Origin: Novosphingobium percolationis
GTDB lineage: Bacteria > Pseudomonadota > Alphaproteobacteria > Sphingomonadales > Sphingomonadaceae
Length of the DNA: 64,000 bases
Assembly: GCF_020179425.1 (NCBI RefSeq)
Contig: NZ_JAILYM010000006.1
Location: 124,001 to 188,000 of the forward strand
Direction: 5' to 3'
Below the pieces are notes generated by a model, which was not told the DNA's origin, did not search any database, and saw only the letters and a list, made by a program, of their open reading frames with translations. Below are positions 7,098-15,922 of this stretch, in pieces. The position numbers and the translations under genes were made by a program. Numbering within the stretch: position 1 is the stretch's first letter; each line of letters starts with the position of its first letter.

Positions 7098-7805
7098 ATG
7101 GGCGGCCATGTCACATTTCGGGTCACGCGCGCGCTGCGCCTGGCGTTGCTGCCGCTGCTGGCCGCGCCCATGTCGGTGCGCGCGCAGGACCCCGCAACAT
7201 TGCTGACACCTGCCGCGAGCGAGATGGATCGCCAGTGCCTGACGCTCGCCGTTGCCTATGAAGCGGGCAGCGAGCCGCTGGCCGGGCAGCAGGCGGTGGC
7301 CGAAGTCGTGCTGAACCGCATGGCGCACCCGGCGTTTCCCAAGTCGGTATGCGGCGTGGTGTTTCAGGGCTGGCGGCGCAGCACGGGGTGCCAGTTCACC
7401 TTCACTTGCGATGGCGCGCTGCGGCGGCGGTTGCTGCCCCGCACGCTGAGCGCGGCGCGGGCGGTGGCGGATGCCGTCCTGTCAGGAGACGCGCCGCGCC
7501 GCGTGCCGGGCGCGCTCAACTACCATGCCGACTATGTGCATCCGTACTGGGCGCCCACGCTCGATCGCGTGACCAAGCTGGGCGCGCATATCTTCTACAA
7601 GCCGCAGACCGGCGGTGTTCCGGTTTCCGGCAAGGAGCGCGACTGGTCGCTCGACCTGCCCGACCCGCAGGTGATCGCGCGCGCCGCGCAGGTCGATGCC
7701 GCAAGCCTGCCCGCGCTGGCCGCGGTGGCTGCGCCACGCATGCGGACGGCGGCACCGCACGATCCGCAGGTCTTCGCGCCCTGGGGCCTGCCGCTGCAAC
7801 GTTAA
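7098..7805 (+). CDS. SleB-type cell wall hydrolase
   Basis: A 235-residue secreted enzyme of the Hydrolase_2/SleB family (PF07486), which are lytic peptidoglycan hydrolases. A signal peptide (L-R-L-A-L-L-P-L-L-A-A-P) ends near V-R-A-Q. The catalytic domain (about 48-165) keeps the hallmark A-Y-E-A-G with its catalytic Glu, Q-Q-A-V-A-E-V-V-L-N-R, V-C-G-V-V-F-Q and C-Q-F-T-F-T-C-D-G. The gene ends one base before the convergent gspK stop begins. It diverges from the CsgG-like operon across a 100-bp region with two opposed Pho-box-like repeats. A wall hydrolase controlled together with envelope-spanning secretion machines could open peptidoglycan for their assembly; this is inferred from position. 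Confidence 0.9.
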   Translation: MGGHVTFRVTRALRLALLPLLAAPMSVRAQDPATLLTPAASEMDRQCLTLAVAYEAGSEPLAGQQAVAEVVLNRMAHPAFPKSVCGVVFQGWRRSTGCQFTFTCDGALRRRLLPRTLSAARAVADAVLSGDAPRRVPGALNYHADYVHPYWAPTLDRVTKLGAHIFYKPQTGGVPVSGKERDWSLDLPDPQVIARAAQVDAASLPALAAVAAPRMRTAAPHDPQVFAPWGLPLQR

Positions 7806-8666
7806 TCAGCGGCCCCAGTGGGCGATGGCGGGACGCAGGTCGTTGCCGGTCAGTTCCACCACCAGCACCCGGTTTGCCTGTCCACCGCGATCGTCGCGCG
7901 CGGCCACGCGGACCATGACGGTGCGGTCCTTCCAGATATCGGGATCATCGAGCGCGATCGCCACGCGCTGCCCGGCAAGCTCGCGCTTGCGTTCCAGGAT
8001 CTCGGGCGAATCGTCGCGCCCGTCGAGCATGGCGCGGATCGCCAGCGGATTGGCGAAGCGCGTGTCGAAGGCCTGCGCTCCGCCATCGACGGTGGAGACC
8101 GCGGCGATGCGCGCGACGAGTTGGGGCGTGAAGCCGCGCACCTCGCCCAGTTCCTCGACCGTGCGCGGGCCATCGTTGCGCGCCGAGATCCCGCGCGGCG
8201 TGTAGTATTCGCTTTCCGCACCGTTTTCCTGCGTTTCGTCGTCCTGATCGACCCAGTCTCCGAACGAGGCGAGCGCGATCGCGCGCTGCTGTTCGGGCAC
8301 GCCCAGTCCTTCGAGCAGCCAGCCCATGTTCTCGCCGTCCATGCGGTTGAGCATGACCTTGCCGCGCTCGTCCTCGACCGTGATGTCGAGCGCGACGCCG
8401 CCGAAGCTGCGGTGTTCGGTGCGCCCGTCGATGGCCCACTTGGCGCGCACGCCTTCGCTGGTCAGCCCCGCGACCGCCATCGCCACGCCCGCATCGGCGG
8501 CGGCGGAAAGACGCGCGGCCTGTGCCTCGGCAGAGAGCGTGTCGATGCGCGTGGCGGTGGCCTGCACCAGCGTGGCGGCAATCGCCGCCATAGCGCCGAT
8601 CCCGGCGACGACTGCGACCATGACATAGCCGCGCTCGCTGTCCGGCAGGCGGCCGTCGCGTATCAC
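7806..8666 (-). CDS. gspK: Type II secretion minor pseudopilin GspK
   Basis: A 286-residue minor pseudopilin that caps the T2SS pseudopilus tip with GspI and GspJ. The prepilin-like N-terminus reads R-G-Y-V-M-V-A-V-V-A, with the hydrophobic helix directly after. The large periplasmic domain carries the GspK helix-hairpin region (V-E-E-L-G-E-V-R-G-F) and an acidic D-D-E-T segment of the type that binds calcium. It begins at GTG 8666, which overlaps the gspD stop (GTGA). It is the last gene of the operon, not in its usual place between gspJ and gspL. Confidence 0.9.
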   Translation of the reverse strand: MIRDGRLPDSERGYVMVAVVAGIGAMAAIAATLVQATATRIDTLSAEAQAARLSAAADAGVAMAVAGLTSEGVRAKWAIDGRTEHRSFGGVALDITVEDERGKVMLNRMDGENMGWLLEGLGVPEQQRAIALASFGDWVDQDDETQENGAESEYYTPRGISARNDGPRTVEELGEVRGFTPQLVARIAAVSTVDGGAQAFDTRFANPLAIRAMLDGRDDSPEILERKRELAGQRVAIALDDPDIWKDRTVMVRVAARDDRGGQANRVLVVELTGNDLRPAIAHWGR

Positions 8667-10741
8667 GGAATGCGGCCCTTGGTCTTGAACGGTTCGAGCG
8701 TGGAGATCTTGGCGCGCATCTCCTCGGTGATCGCGGAAAGGTCATCTGGGTTGCGGATCACATGCGGCTTGATCAGCACGATCAGCTCGGTGCGGCGCTG
8801 GGTGTTGGTGGTGGTGCCGAACAGCAGGCTGCCCAGCACCGGAATGCGCGACAGGATCGGCAAGCCGTTCTTGTCGAAGCTCTGTGAATTGCGGAACAGA
8901 CCGCCCAGCGCGATCACCTGCCCATCCTGCACCGCGACGGTGGTCGAGATCTTGCGCGTGGAGATCGTCGGCGAATTGAGGTCGGACGAGGTGGTGGTGG
9001 AAACGTCGCTCACCTCCTGCGCCACGTCGAGCAGCACCGAACCGCTGGCGTTGACGCGCGGGGTGACCTTCAGGATCACGCCGGTGTCGCGGTATTCGAT
9101 GGCGTTGACCACCGGGGCGTTGGAGCCGATCGTGCTTTGCGAGCTTTGCGTCTGGATCGGCACCTGGTCGCCCACCTGCAGCGCGGCGGTCTGGTTGTTC
9201 AGCACCAGCAGCTTGGGCGCGGAGACGACCTTGACGTTGGTGCGCTTTTCCAGCGCGTTGAGCGTGGCCGAAATGTCGTTGGCGTTGGAATAGAAGTAGG
9301 AGAAGCCCGGCAGGATGCGCGTGGGATCGGTGCCCGAGGTGCTTTGCGACAGCGCGAAATTGGAATTTCCGGTCTGGAAGTTCCACTGCACGCCATAACG
9401 CAGGTCGTCGTTGAGCCCGACTTCGGTGATCGCCGCTTCGATCATCACCTGCATCGGCACGATGTCGAGCTTGCGCAGCGCGTCCTCGACGATGGCATAG
9501 TCATGGGTCGAGCCATAGACCACCACGGCGTTGTTGACGTCGTCGGACGAGACGCGGACCTTGAGCGCGCTCGCGGCACCGCCATTGCCCGATGACGCAT
9601 CGCCAAAGCCTGCGCCGTTGCGGCGCGGCGCGCCGACGGGCTGGGCCGCAGGGGGGGCGTCGATGCCGTCTCCCTTGTTCATGCCGCTGCCGACCCCGTT
9701 CTGGTCGGCGGTCGCATCCATGCCGCCCGCGCTGTCGCCGCCGATGCCGAAAGTGCTGTTCAGCGTCTTGACCAGATCCTTGGCGCGGCCGTTCTGCACG
9801 CGATAGACGAACAGGCGCGCTTCGTTGTTGGTCCCTTCGCGGTCCAGCACCTCGACCCAGCGGCGCACGTCCTCGAGATATTGCCGTTGCGCACTGATCG
9901 CGATCACGCCGTTCAGCTTGTCCATGCCGATCAGGCGGACCATGCCGCGCGTCGGCGCATCGGGCGCGTTGATCAGGCGTTCCAGCTCGGGCACGATCAA
10001 CCGGCTGTCGGTGCGCTGCGGCACATAGAGCGCGAAGGACATCGAGCGCAGCCAGTTGACGTCGAACTGGGCGATGATTTCGTGCGCAGCCTTGCGCTGG
10101 GCGGCGGTGCCCGCGATCACCAGCGCGTTGCGGGCATCGTCCACCTGTTGCACCGCGCCCGGCACCACGCTGTCGAGCAGCTTGCGCAGTTCGGCGGCAT
10201 TGGCGAACTGGAGCGTGACCGTCTCGCTGCCGAAGCCGCGATCGGGCAGGAACGACGTCCCTTCGGCCTGCGCCGCCGCCACGGTCATGATGCGATAGCC
10301 GCTGCCCTGCCACACCATGGCGAGGTTCGCCTTCTTGAGCGCGGCTTCGAACAGCTCGATCAACTGCTGGCGGCCCACCGGGCCAGGCGTGGCAAGGCCC
10401 ACGTCGACATCGCCGTCGACGCTGACCGAATAGGGAATGCCCAGCGTATCGCCGAGCACGATCTTCGCCAGCGTGCGCACGTCGGCGCTGGGGATGTTGA
10501 ACTCGATGTTGCCCTTGGGCGTCTGGCGCACCGGCGCGCCGCGCGAAGGCGCGGTCGGCGGAGCCTCGCCGCCGACGATGGTGGTCTGCACGCCATCGGG
10601 CATGGGCGTTGGCGGCGGCGGGGCCTGCATCCGGCCGCGCTCGACCGGCTCGATCACCTTGGGGGCGGAGGCTTGCGCTGCACTCGGTGCCAGCGCCAGT
10701 ACAAGCGCCAGCGTACGGGCGAGGGAAGGGGGCTGGTTCAT
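8663..10741 (-). CDS. gspD: Type II secretion outer-membrane secretin GspD
   Basis: A 692-residue secretin. Signal peptide (L-A-L-V-L-A-L-A-P-S-A-A-Q-A-S-A), then a Pro-rich linker, an N0 domain from about residue 75 (I-E-F-N-I-P-S-A-D-V-R-T-L-A), repeated N1-N3 domains, and the C-terminal secretin barrel (V-P-I-Q-T, then G-V-I-L-K-V-T-P-R-V, then P-V-L-G-S-L-L-F-G). A Gly/Asn-rich insertion near 375-415 interrupts the N3 domain. It forms the outer-membrane pore through which folded periplasmic proteins leave. ATG 10741 was chosen because the signal peptide starts there; the same frame stays open further upstream but overlaps gspC. Confidence 0.95.
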   Translation of the reverse strand: MNQPPSLARTLALVLALAPSAAQASAPKVIEPVERGRMQAPPPPTPMPDGVQTTIVGGEAPPTAPSRGAPVRQTPKGNIEFNIPSADVRTLAKIVLGDTLGIPYSVSVDGDVDVGLATPGPVGRQQLIELFEAALKKANLAMVWQGSGYRIMTVAAAQAEGTSFLPDRGFGSETVTLQFANAAELRKLLDSVVPGAVQQVDDARNALVIAGTAAQRKAAHEIIAQFDVNWLRSMSFALYVPQRTDSRLIVPELERLINAPDAPTRGMVRLIGMDKLNGVIAISAQRQYLEDVRRWVEVLDREGTNNEARLFVYRVQNGRAKDLVKTLNSTFGIGGDSAGGMDATADQNGVGSGMNKGDGIDAPPAAQPVGAPRRNGAGFGDASSGNGGAASALKVRVSSDDVNNAVVVYGSTHDYAIVEDALRKLDIVPMQVMIEAAITEVGLNDDLRYGVQWNFQTGNSNFALSQSTSGTDPTRILPGFSYFYSNANDISATLNALEKRTNVKVVSAPKLLVLNNQTAALQVGDQVPIQTQSSQSTIGSNAPVVNAIEYRDTGVILKVTPRVNASGSVLLDVAQEVSDVSTTTSSDLNSPTISTRKISTTVAVQDGQVIALGGLFRNSQSFDKNGLPILSRIPVLGSLLFGTTTNTQRRTELIVLIKPHVIRNPDDLSAITEEMRAKISTLEPFKTKGRIP

Positions 10742-10746
10742 CGTTC

Positions 10747-11295
10747 TCACTCTTCGCTCTCGCTGCTTTCGCCGTCCTGCCCTGCGGGCGCGGTTGCGCC
10801 GAAGGCCACGGAAATGGTCTTGCCGTCCTTGCGGAAGCGGCCTGAATTGTCCTCGATTGCCAGCAGGCGCCAGCCGTGGAAGGCGCCGCCCGGAACCATG
10901 CGCAACACGCGCTTGTCGGGGGTGCGCAACAGCAGCACGCGGCGGCCGCCTGCGCGCATCGCGCCGAGCACGAAAGCGCCACCGACGGGGCCTTCGGGCG
11001 GAGGCGCCGCCTGCGTGCCGTCGGCTGCCGTTGCGCCGCTTGCCCCCACCAGTCGCATCGGCGAGAACAGCGAGGGCCGGTCCGCCAGATTGGGCGCGGG
11101 CAGCGCGGCGGTGTCGGGCAGCCGCCATTCGGGCGCGCGGCCTGCGCTCGCCACCTCGGGCATCTCGCCGGGCAACGGCAGCGCAAGCTGCACGGCCGCG
11201 CCCGCCGCCAGCAGCAGCGCGCAGGCCGCGGGCAGGACCGCGCCGTTAGCGCCCGTCGGGGCTAAGGAAAGGAGCCGAAGCTTCAATTCTGACAT
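10747..11295 (-). CDS. gspC: Short GspC-type inner-membrane T2SS protein (homology region only)
   Basis: A 182-residue protein with one N-terminal membrane helix (about 19-42) and a single periplasmic domain (about 100-165). It resembles the GspC homology region that docks to GspD N0: F-V-L-G-A-M, then R-V-L-L-L-R, then G-W-R-L-L-A-I-E. The PDZ or coiled-coil domain of classical GspC (about 280 residues) is absent. GspN is the alternative name some genomes use. It overlaps the end of gspM by 50 bases and sits directly before gspD, supporting a role coupling the inner platform to the secretin. GGTGG precedes its ATG. Confidence 0.72.
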   Translation of the reverse strand: MSELKLRLLSLAPTGANGAVLPAACALLLAAGAAVQLALPLPGEMPEVASAGRAPEWRLPDTAALPAPNLADRPSLFSPMRLVGASGATAADGTQAAPPPEGPVGGAFVLGAMRAGGRRVLLLRTPDKRVLRMVPGGAFHGWRLLAIEDNSGRFRKDGKTISVAFGATAPAGQDGESSESEE

Positions 11296-11797
11296 CCACC
11301 AGATCCGATTTGAAATTGCTGAGCGCGTCGTCGGCGATCACCGTGACGCTTTCCACCGACAGCGCAGGGCGCGTTTCATTGAGCCGCGCGAGCACGGCGG
11401 CGAGCTGGGCATGGCCCATGCGTGCCTCGATCGCGGCGCGCGCCCAGCCGTCCTCGCCGGGCATCGCCTCGCTTGCCTTCACGTCCGCGCCCAGGCTCGT
11501 CACGATCGCCTCGATGCGTTCGCGCAAGGCTTCGTTGGCTTCGTCGGCGGATGGCGCGGCCATGAAGCGCGTCCGCATTGCGTCCTGCTGGCGCTCCGCT
11601 TCGTGCTGCAATACGCCCACGGCGGCGATGCGGCGTTCGTTGGCGGCGAAGGTCTGCGCCAGCATCAGCCGCTGGTCGGCGCGCGCGGAAAATCCATCGA
11701 CGATCGGACCGATCACCAGCGCCAGCACGCCCGCCACGGCGACGATCAGGAGCAGCACCGCGATCAGGCGGCGCTCTCGCAAGGAAAGCTGTCTCAT
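11246..11797 (-). CDS. gspM: Type II secretion platform protein GspM
   Basis: A 183-residue inner-membrane protein. Short cytoplasmic N-terminus with basic R-E-R-R, one membrane helix (about 11-33), then a coiled-coil region and a small ferredoxin-like periplasmic domain typical of GspM. It partners GspL in the T2SS assembly platform. Its ATG overlaps the gspL stop as ATGA. Sequence conservation in this family is low; the call rests on topology, size and place after gspL. Confidence 0.85.
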   Translation of the reverse strand: MRQLSLRERRLIAVLLLIVAVAGVLALVIGPIVDGFSARADQRLMLAQTFAANERRIAAVGVLQHEAERQQDAMRTRFMAAPSADEANEALRERIEAIVTSLGADVKASEAMPGEDGWARAAIEARMGHAQLAAVLARLNETRPALSVESVTVIADDALSNFKSDLVDVRIEASAPFLSPDGR

Positions 11798-12792
11798 CGT
11801 CCGCCTCCCTTGCGGGCTTGCGCGGTCAGGTCGAAGGGCTTGCCCACTTGCGTCACCGCGCTCGCTTCGGCGCGGTTGGCGCGCACCCACACGAAGGCGC
11901 CCGATTGCTTGAGCGCGCTCACCACGTTGACCTCCTTCGCAGCGAATCCGGCAAGGCGCACGCGTTCGCCATCCCATTCCATGCGCTGGATCCAGGCATT
12001 GGCGGGGAGCGCGCGGTCGAGCGCGGCCAGCACCGCCAGCGGCTGATGCGCCCGCCGCCGCGCATCGAGCGTCTCGACCCGCTTCGCATTGGCATGGAGC
12101 CGGTCCTCGATCCGCCGCACCACCATCAACGCCGGGTCCTGCGCATCGACCAGCGCCTGCAACCTGTCGACCTGCTGCTGGTCGCGCAGCACCGCCGCGC
12201 CGACATTCACGAGCGCCAGCACCGCGACCGCACTCCACCAGAACCGGCGCGCCTGCGATTGTGGCGGCAGGATCCCGGCGGCGCGCATCGCGGGGGCAAA
12301 GTCGAAGGCGAGCGATTGCCCGTCCTCGGCCAGCGGCCCGACGTGCGCGACGGCAAGGCCTGCCTCGGCCAGCCCCGCTGCGATCGTGCCCGCCTCGGCC
12401 CGCGTCATCGCGCCCACGCGCACGGCCCGCGTATCGGGCTGAGGCCCCGGCCCGGCCACGGCAACGGCGGTGACGATGCTGTCGGCGGCCACCGGCATGA
12501 TCCGGTCGATATCGAGCGCGACCAGCGCCGCCAGATCGCGCAAGGCCATCTTCGGCAGCACGAGGTGGCGCACCAGGCACAGCGCATCGGGCACCACCAG
12601 CGTATCGGTCGCACCCTCGCTCGCCACCGCGATGCGCCCGCGTTCATAGCGATGCCACGCCGAAAGGCTCTGCCCGGCCACGAAGCGCTGCGGCAGCATC
12701 GCGGCCAGTTCGTCCACCCACCAGCGCCACCCTGCGCGGGCGTACCCCGCCAGCGTGGTCATGTCGGCGTTGAGCAATTCGGACAGGTTCAC
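11794..12792 (-). CDS. gspL: Type II secretion platform protein GspL
   Basis: A 332-residue bitopic protein: cytoplasmic actin-like region (about 1-190), one membrane helix near 195-212 (W-W-S-A-V-A-V-L-A-L-V-N-V-G) and a PilN-like periplasmic domain. GspL recruits the GspE ATPase to the inner membrane. GTG 12792 overlaps the gspJ stop (GTGA), matching the coupling used by gspJ and gspK; ATG 12807 would add five residues and a longer overlap. The cytoplasmic part is shorter than in enterobacterial GspL (about 400 residues in total). Confidence 0.85.
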   Translation of the reverse strand: MNLSELLNADMTTLAGYARAGWRWWVDELAAMLPQRFVAGQSLSAWHRYERGRIAVASEGATDTLVVPDALCLVRHLVLPKMALRDLAALVALDIDRIMPVAADSIVTAVAVAGPGPQPDTRAVRVGAMTRAEAGTIAAGLAEAGLAVAHVGPLAEDGQSLAFDFAPAMRAAGILPPQSQARRFWWSAVAVLALVNVGAAVLRDQQQVDRLQALVDAQDPALMVVRRIEDRLHANAKRVETLDARRRAHQPLAVLAALDRALPANAWIQRMEWDGERVRLAGFAAKEVNVVSALKQSGAFVWVRANRAEASAVTQVGKPFDLTAQARKGGGR

Positions 12793-13445
12793 GAATCCGC
12801 TCCGCAATTGCGGTCGCTGGGGCAGGGCGCGGTCTGCGCCGAAAGCGGGCGCACCATCAGCACCGGCCAGCGGCGGCCATCGCCATCGGCAAAGCCCAGC
12901 CGGATGCGCACCAGCTTGGGCAGGTCGCGACGGCCACCCCAGCCGATCTGCCAGGCATCGCGGCCCGACAGGCGATCCTTGCCGAAATAATCGATCTGCA
13001 CTTGCGTTACCTCGTCCACCAGCGGCACCGCCTGCCAGCCATCGTTGAGCCCCAGCCGCGGGTCGATCCCCGCAAGCGTGGAGGCCGAATAGAGCGTCAG
13101 CGCCCGGGCAGGCGAAATCGCGAGGCGGAACTGCTGCAACGCGTGCGGCCCGCGCGCATCGAGCGCGGGCGCGGCCCAGGTCATCTGCGTGGCCGAGCCA
13201 TAGAACATCAGCGTATCGCCATAGCCCTGCGTCACCGGCAGCGCGCGCGTCTGTTCGATGCGGTGGCGCAGCAGCGTCTGCGCCGTGACCACTTGCGCCG
13301 TCGCGGCATCGCGCTCCGATCCGGTGCGGTCGATCCGCGTCTCGAGGTCGATCACCGCGAGCACGAGGCTCGAGACCAGCCCGAACACGAACAGCGCCAC
13401 CAGCGCCTCGATCAGCGTGAAGCCGCGTTGGCCCTGCGCGCTCAC
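12789..13445 (-). CDS. gspJ: Type II secretion minor pseudopilin GspJ
   Basis: A 218-residue minor pseudopilin with the N-methylation signature R-G-F-T-L-I-E-A-L-V-A-L-F-V-F: Gly before the cleavage site and Glu at position +5. The GspJ periplasmic domain follows (T-L-L-R-H-R-I-E-Q, later Y-S-A-S and G-W-Q-A-V-P-L-V-D). It forms the tip complex with GspI and GspK. GTG 13445 overlaps the gspI TGA. Confidence 0.9.
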   Translation of the reverse strand: MSAQGQRGFTLIEALVALFVFGLVSSLVLAVIDLETRIDRTGSERDAATAQVVTAQTLLRHRIEQTRALPVTQGYGDTLMFYGSATQMTWAAPALDARGPHALQQFRLAISPARALTLYSASTLAGIDPRLGLNDGWQAVPLVDEVTQVQIDYFGKDRLSGRDAWQIGWGGRRDLPKLVRIRLGFADGDGRRWPVLMVRPLSAQTAPCPSDRNCGADS

Positions 13446-13816
13446 GATCCCACCTTCAGGCTGTCGAGCCGCGCCAGCACCGTGCCTGCTGCGGCATCGC
13501 GCACCACCACGTGCAGCTCGCGCAAGGGCCGGCCCGCGCCGCCCTCGCCATAGGCAGTGCTGACAATCGTCCACGCCATGTCGCCATCGCGCCCGCTCGG
13601 CGGGATCGCGGGTGCGGGCGTATCGACGCTGGCGGCGGCCATGACCGAGCGCGCCAGCAGGATCGCCTCGCGCTGCTGCCCACCGCGCGCGGCGGTCTGG
13701 CCCATCTGCCACACGGTTTCGAACACCACGCCCGCCATCAGCGCGACGATGGCCAGCGCGATCAGCGCCTCGACCATGAGGAAACCCGCGTCCTCGCGGG
13801 CGGGAGCCTTACGCAT
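13442..13816 (-). CDS. gspI: Type II secretion minor pseudopilin GspI
   Basis: A 124-residue minor pseudopilin; the processing region is A-G-F-L-M-V-E-A-L-I-A-L-A-I-V with the +5 Glu. The rest is a small alpha/beta domain ending in L-D-S-L-K-V. ATG 13816 gives an 8-base overlap with gspH and puts the leader at a normal length. It nucleates the pseudopilus tip. Confidence 0.88.
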   Translation of the reverse strand: MRKAPAREDAGFLMVEALIALAIVALMAGVVFETVWQMGQTAARGGQQREAILLARSVMAAASVDTPAPAIPPSGRDGDMAWTIVSTAYGEGGAGRPLRELHVVVRDAAAGTVLARLDSLKVGS

Positions 13817-14264
13817 CACCGGGCCTCGCTTCGCGGAACAGGCCGGTGTCCGGCTCCACAACATAGTCGGTCGGCCCTTGCGTGGCGATCAGGCGGATGC
13901 GTCCGCCGCTCGCGCTGCCATCGGGATGGAACCAGATCTGCGCGGGCACCATGCGCACTCCGATCCGCCCGTCCTCGTCGAGCGGGACGGGCTTGTCCGC
14001 GCCCGCGGCCAGCGCCGCGCCCCGGTTGGCCACCGTCAGCGCCACCGCCGCATCGGTCCGCGTCGCACCGGCGCGCGCCGCGCCCACCGCTGCCGCCAGT
14101 TGCCCGCGCGCATGGCGCAGCGCCAGCGCATCGCGCGATCGCTCGATCGCCGGATAGGCGATCCCGGCGACGAGCCCCACCACCGCGAGCACGACCAGCG
14201 CCTCGATCAGGGTGAAGCCACGCTCGCGCGCGTCAGCAGGCGGAAGGGGAAGGGCGCGGACCAT
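13809..14264 (-). CDS. gspH: Type II secretion minor pseudopilin GspH
   Basis: A 151-residue pseudopilin with leader and R-G-F-T-L-I-E-A-L-V-V-L-A-V-V processing site. The GspH/FimT-type domain follows (L-A-A-A-V-G-A-A-R-A-G-A, then strands to the end). It ends TAA at 13809-13811, inside the start of gspI. It is the minor pseudopilin directly after the major one. Confidence 0.88.
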   Translation of the reverse strand: MVRALPLPPADARERGFTLIEALVVLAVVGLVAGIAYPAIERSRDALALRHARGQLAAAVGAARAGATRTDAAVALTVANRGAALAAGADKPVPLDEDGRIGVRMVPAQIWFHPDGSASGGRIRLIATQGPTDYVVEPDTGLFREARPGDA

Positions 14265-14270
14265 CGCCGT

Positions 14271-14699
14271 TTACCAGTTGCCCAGATCCTTGGCTTCGCC
14301 ATCGCCGCCTTCGGCGTTGTCCGAGCCATAGCTGTAGATGTCGATCTCGCCGTGCTTGCCGGGGTTGCCATAGCGATAGGGCTGGCCCCACGGATCGTTC
14401 AGCGCCGAGGCATTGGGCAGGTAGGGCCCGCGCCAGTTGGGCATCGCCTGCGGCTGCGTCACCAGCGCCGTCAGGCCCTCCTGGTTGTTGGGATAGCGCC
14501 CGGCGTCGAGCCGCAGCAGCTTCATCGCCGCGTCGATGTTCTTGACCTGCACCTGCGCGGTCTGGCTCTTCGAGCTGGACAGGTACTTGATCACCTGCGG
14601 CCCGACGATGGCATAGAGCAGGCCGAGGATCGCCAGCACCACCAGAAGTTCGAGCAAAGTGAAGCCATTGGCTTTTATCGCGTTGTTTTTCTTGATCAT
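14271..14699 (-). CDS. gspG: Type II secretion major pseudopilin GspG
   Basis: A 142-residue major pseudopilin. The processing site N-G-F-T-L-L-E-L-L-V-V-L-A-I-L has the +5 Glu. The conserved GspG core is visible: D-A-G-R-Y-P, then Q-E-G-L-T-A-L, W-R-G-P-Y-L, D-P-W-G-Q-P-Y-R-Y, and the calcium-loop region Y-S-Y-G-S-D-N. GspG polymerises into the pseudopilus. Its ATG overlaps the gspF stop. The prepilin peptidase (GspO) needed to process it is not encoded in this window. Confidence 0.95.
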   Translation of the reverse strand: MIKKNNAIKANGFTLLELLVVLAILGLLYAIVGPQVIKYLSSSKSQTAQVQVKNIDAAMKLLRLDAGRYPNNQEGLTALVTQPQAMPNWRGPYLPNASALNDPWGQPYRYGNPGKHGEIDIYSYGSDNAEGGDGEAKDLGNW

Positions 14700-15916
14700 T
14701 GCGCCACTGCCAGATCGTTGAAGCCGAGGATCGCAGCCATGATCGAGGCGACCATTGCCGCCACCATGACCCCGAGGGAAACGACGATCGCGGGGGTCGC
14801 GATCGCGATGGCGCGTTCCAGACGCACCTTGACGTCCCGGTCGAGCACCGTCGCCAGCCGGCCCAGCATGGGGCCAAGCTGCGAGGTCTCCTCGCCGGTG
14901 CGGATGAAACTGAGCGCCATGGGGCCAAGCACCTTGCGTTCGGCCAGCGGCGCGGCGAGCCCGCCGCCCTGCCGCACGAGGTCGGCCACTTCGCCCACGC
15001 CCTTGTTCATGAAGCGGTTGGCGATCGTGCGCCGCGCCAGCACCAGCGCGGCGGGCAGCGGCACGCCGCCGTCGATCAGCGCGCCCAGCGTGCGGGCAAA
15101 GCGCACCGTCTCGATGTTGCGGACCAGCGTGCCCAGTTGCGGCACGTCGAGCACCGTGCGGTCGAGCGTGGCGCGCGTGCCCGGCTGCGCCAGCATCTGC
15201 CGCGCGGCGAACACGCCGCCTGCGATCACCGCCAGCAGGATCAGCCCCTGTTCGCGCACGAAGCGGCTCAGCCCCATCACCGCCAGCGAGGCGGCGGGCA
15301 GCTTGCCCGGCGGGGCCGAGGCGAACAGCGGCTCGAACTGCGGCACCACGAACAGCAGCATCAGCGCGATCACGCCGAGCGCGATGGCCGTCAGCGCGAT
15401 GGGATAGGTCATGGCAGACGCGATCATCCGGCGCTGCTCGTCGGCCTGCTCCAGCATCTGCGCCAGCCGCGCCATCGCCTGCCCCAGCTGGCCATTGGCC
15501 TCGCCCGCTTCGGCCAGCGCCGGGGCAAGGGCGGGGAACACGCCGCCTTGCGCATCGAGCGCGGCGGACAGCGGCGCGCCTTCGCGCACGGCGGAGAGTA
15601 CTTCGCCAAGGCGCGGGCGCAGCAGCGGATCGTGGACGTTGTCGACCGCGATGCCCAGCGCGCGGTCGAGCGGAAGCCCCGCCTGCAACAGCACGCCGAG
15701 TTCGGCAAAGAAGTTGGTGGCAAGGCGGCGCACCTTGCTGTCCGCCCCCTTGCGCCTGGCCCCTCGCGCGGCCTTGCCGGTCAGTTCGACCACCTCGATC
15801 GGCTTCAGCCCCGACTTGCGCAGCGCCGACAGCGCGCCCTCGCGCGCCGTCGCCTCGATCCGGCCGGAGACTTGCGCGCCGGCCCGGTCGAGCGCGCGAT
15901 AGCGGAAGGTCGGCAC
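14696..15916 (-). CDS. gspF: Type II secretion inner-membrane platform protein GspF
   Basis: A 406-residue polytopic protein with two T2SSF domains (about 70-190 and 275-395) and three membrane helices (near 170, 220 and 375). Typical family segments are F-F-A-E-L-G-V-L-L-Q-A-G-L-P-L and, in the second half, E-E-T-S-Q-L-G-P-M-L. GspF is the membrane anchor on which GspE turns to add pseudopilins. Six bases separate it from gspE. Confidence 0.95.
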   Translation of the reverse strand: MPTFRYRALDRAGAQVSGRIEATAREGALSALRKSGLKPIEVVELTGKAARGARRKGADSKVRRLATNFFAELGVLLQAGLPLDRALGIAVDNVHDPLLRPRLGEVLSAVREGAPLSAALDAQGGVFPALAPALAEAGEANGQLGQAMARLAQMLEQADEQRRMIASAMTYPIALTAIALGVIALMLLFVVPQFEPLFASAPPGKLPAASLAVMGLSRFVREQGLILLAVIAGGVFAARQMLAQPGTRATLDRTVLDVPQLGTLVRNIETVRFARTLGALIDGGVPLPAALVLARRTIANRFMNKGVGEVADLVRQGGGLAAPLAERKVLGPMALSFIRTGEETSQLGPMLGRLATVLDRDVKVRLERAIAIATPAIVVSLGVMVAAMVASIMAAILGFNDLAVAQ

Positions 15917-15922
15917 TTTGCC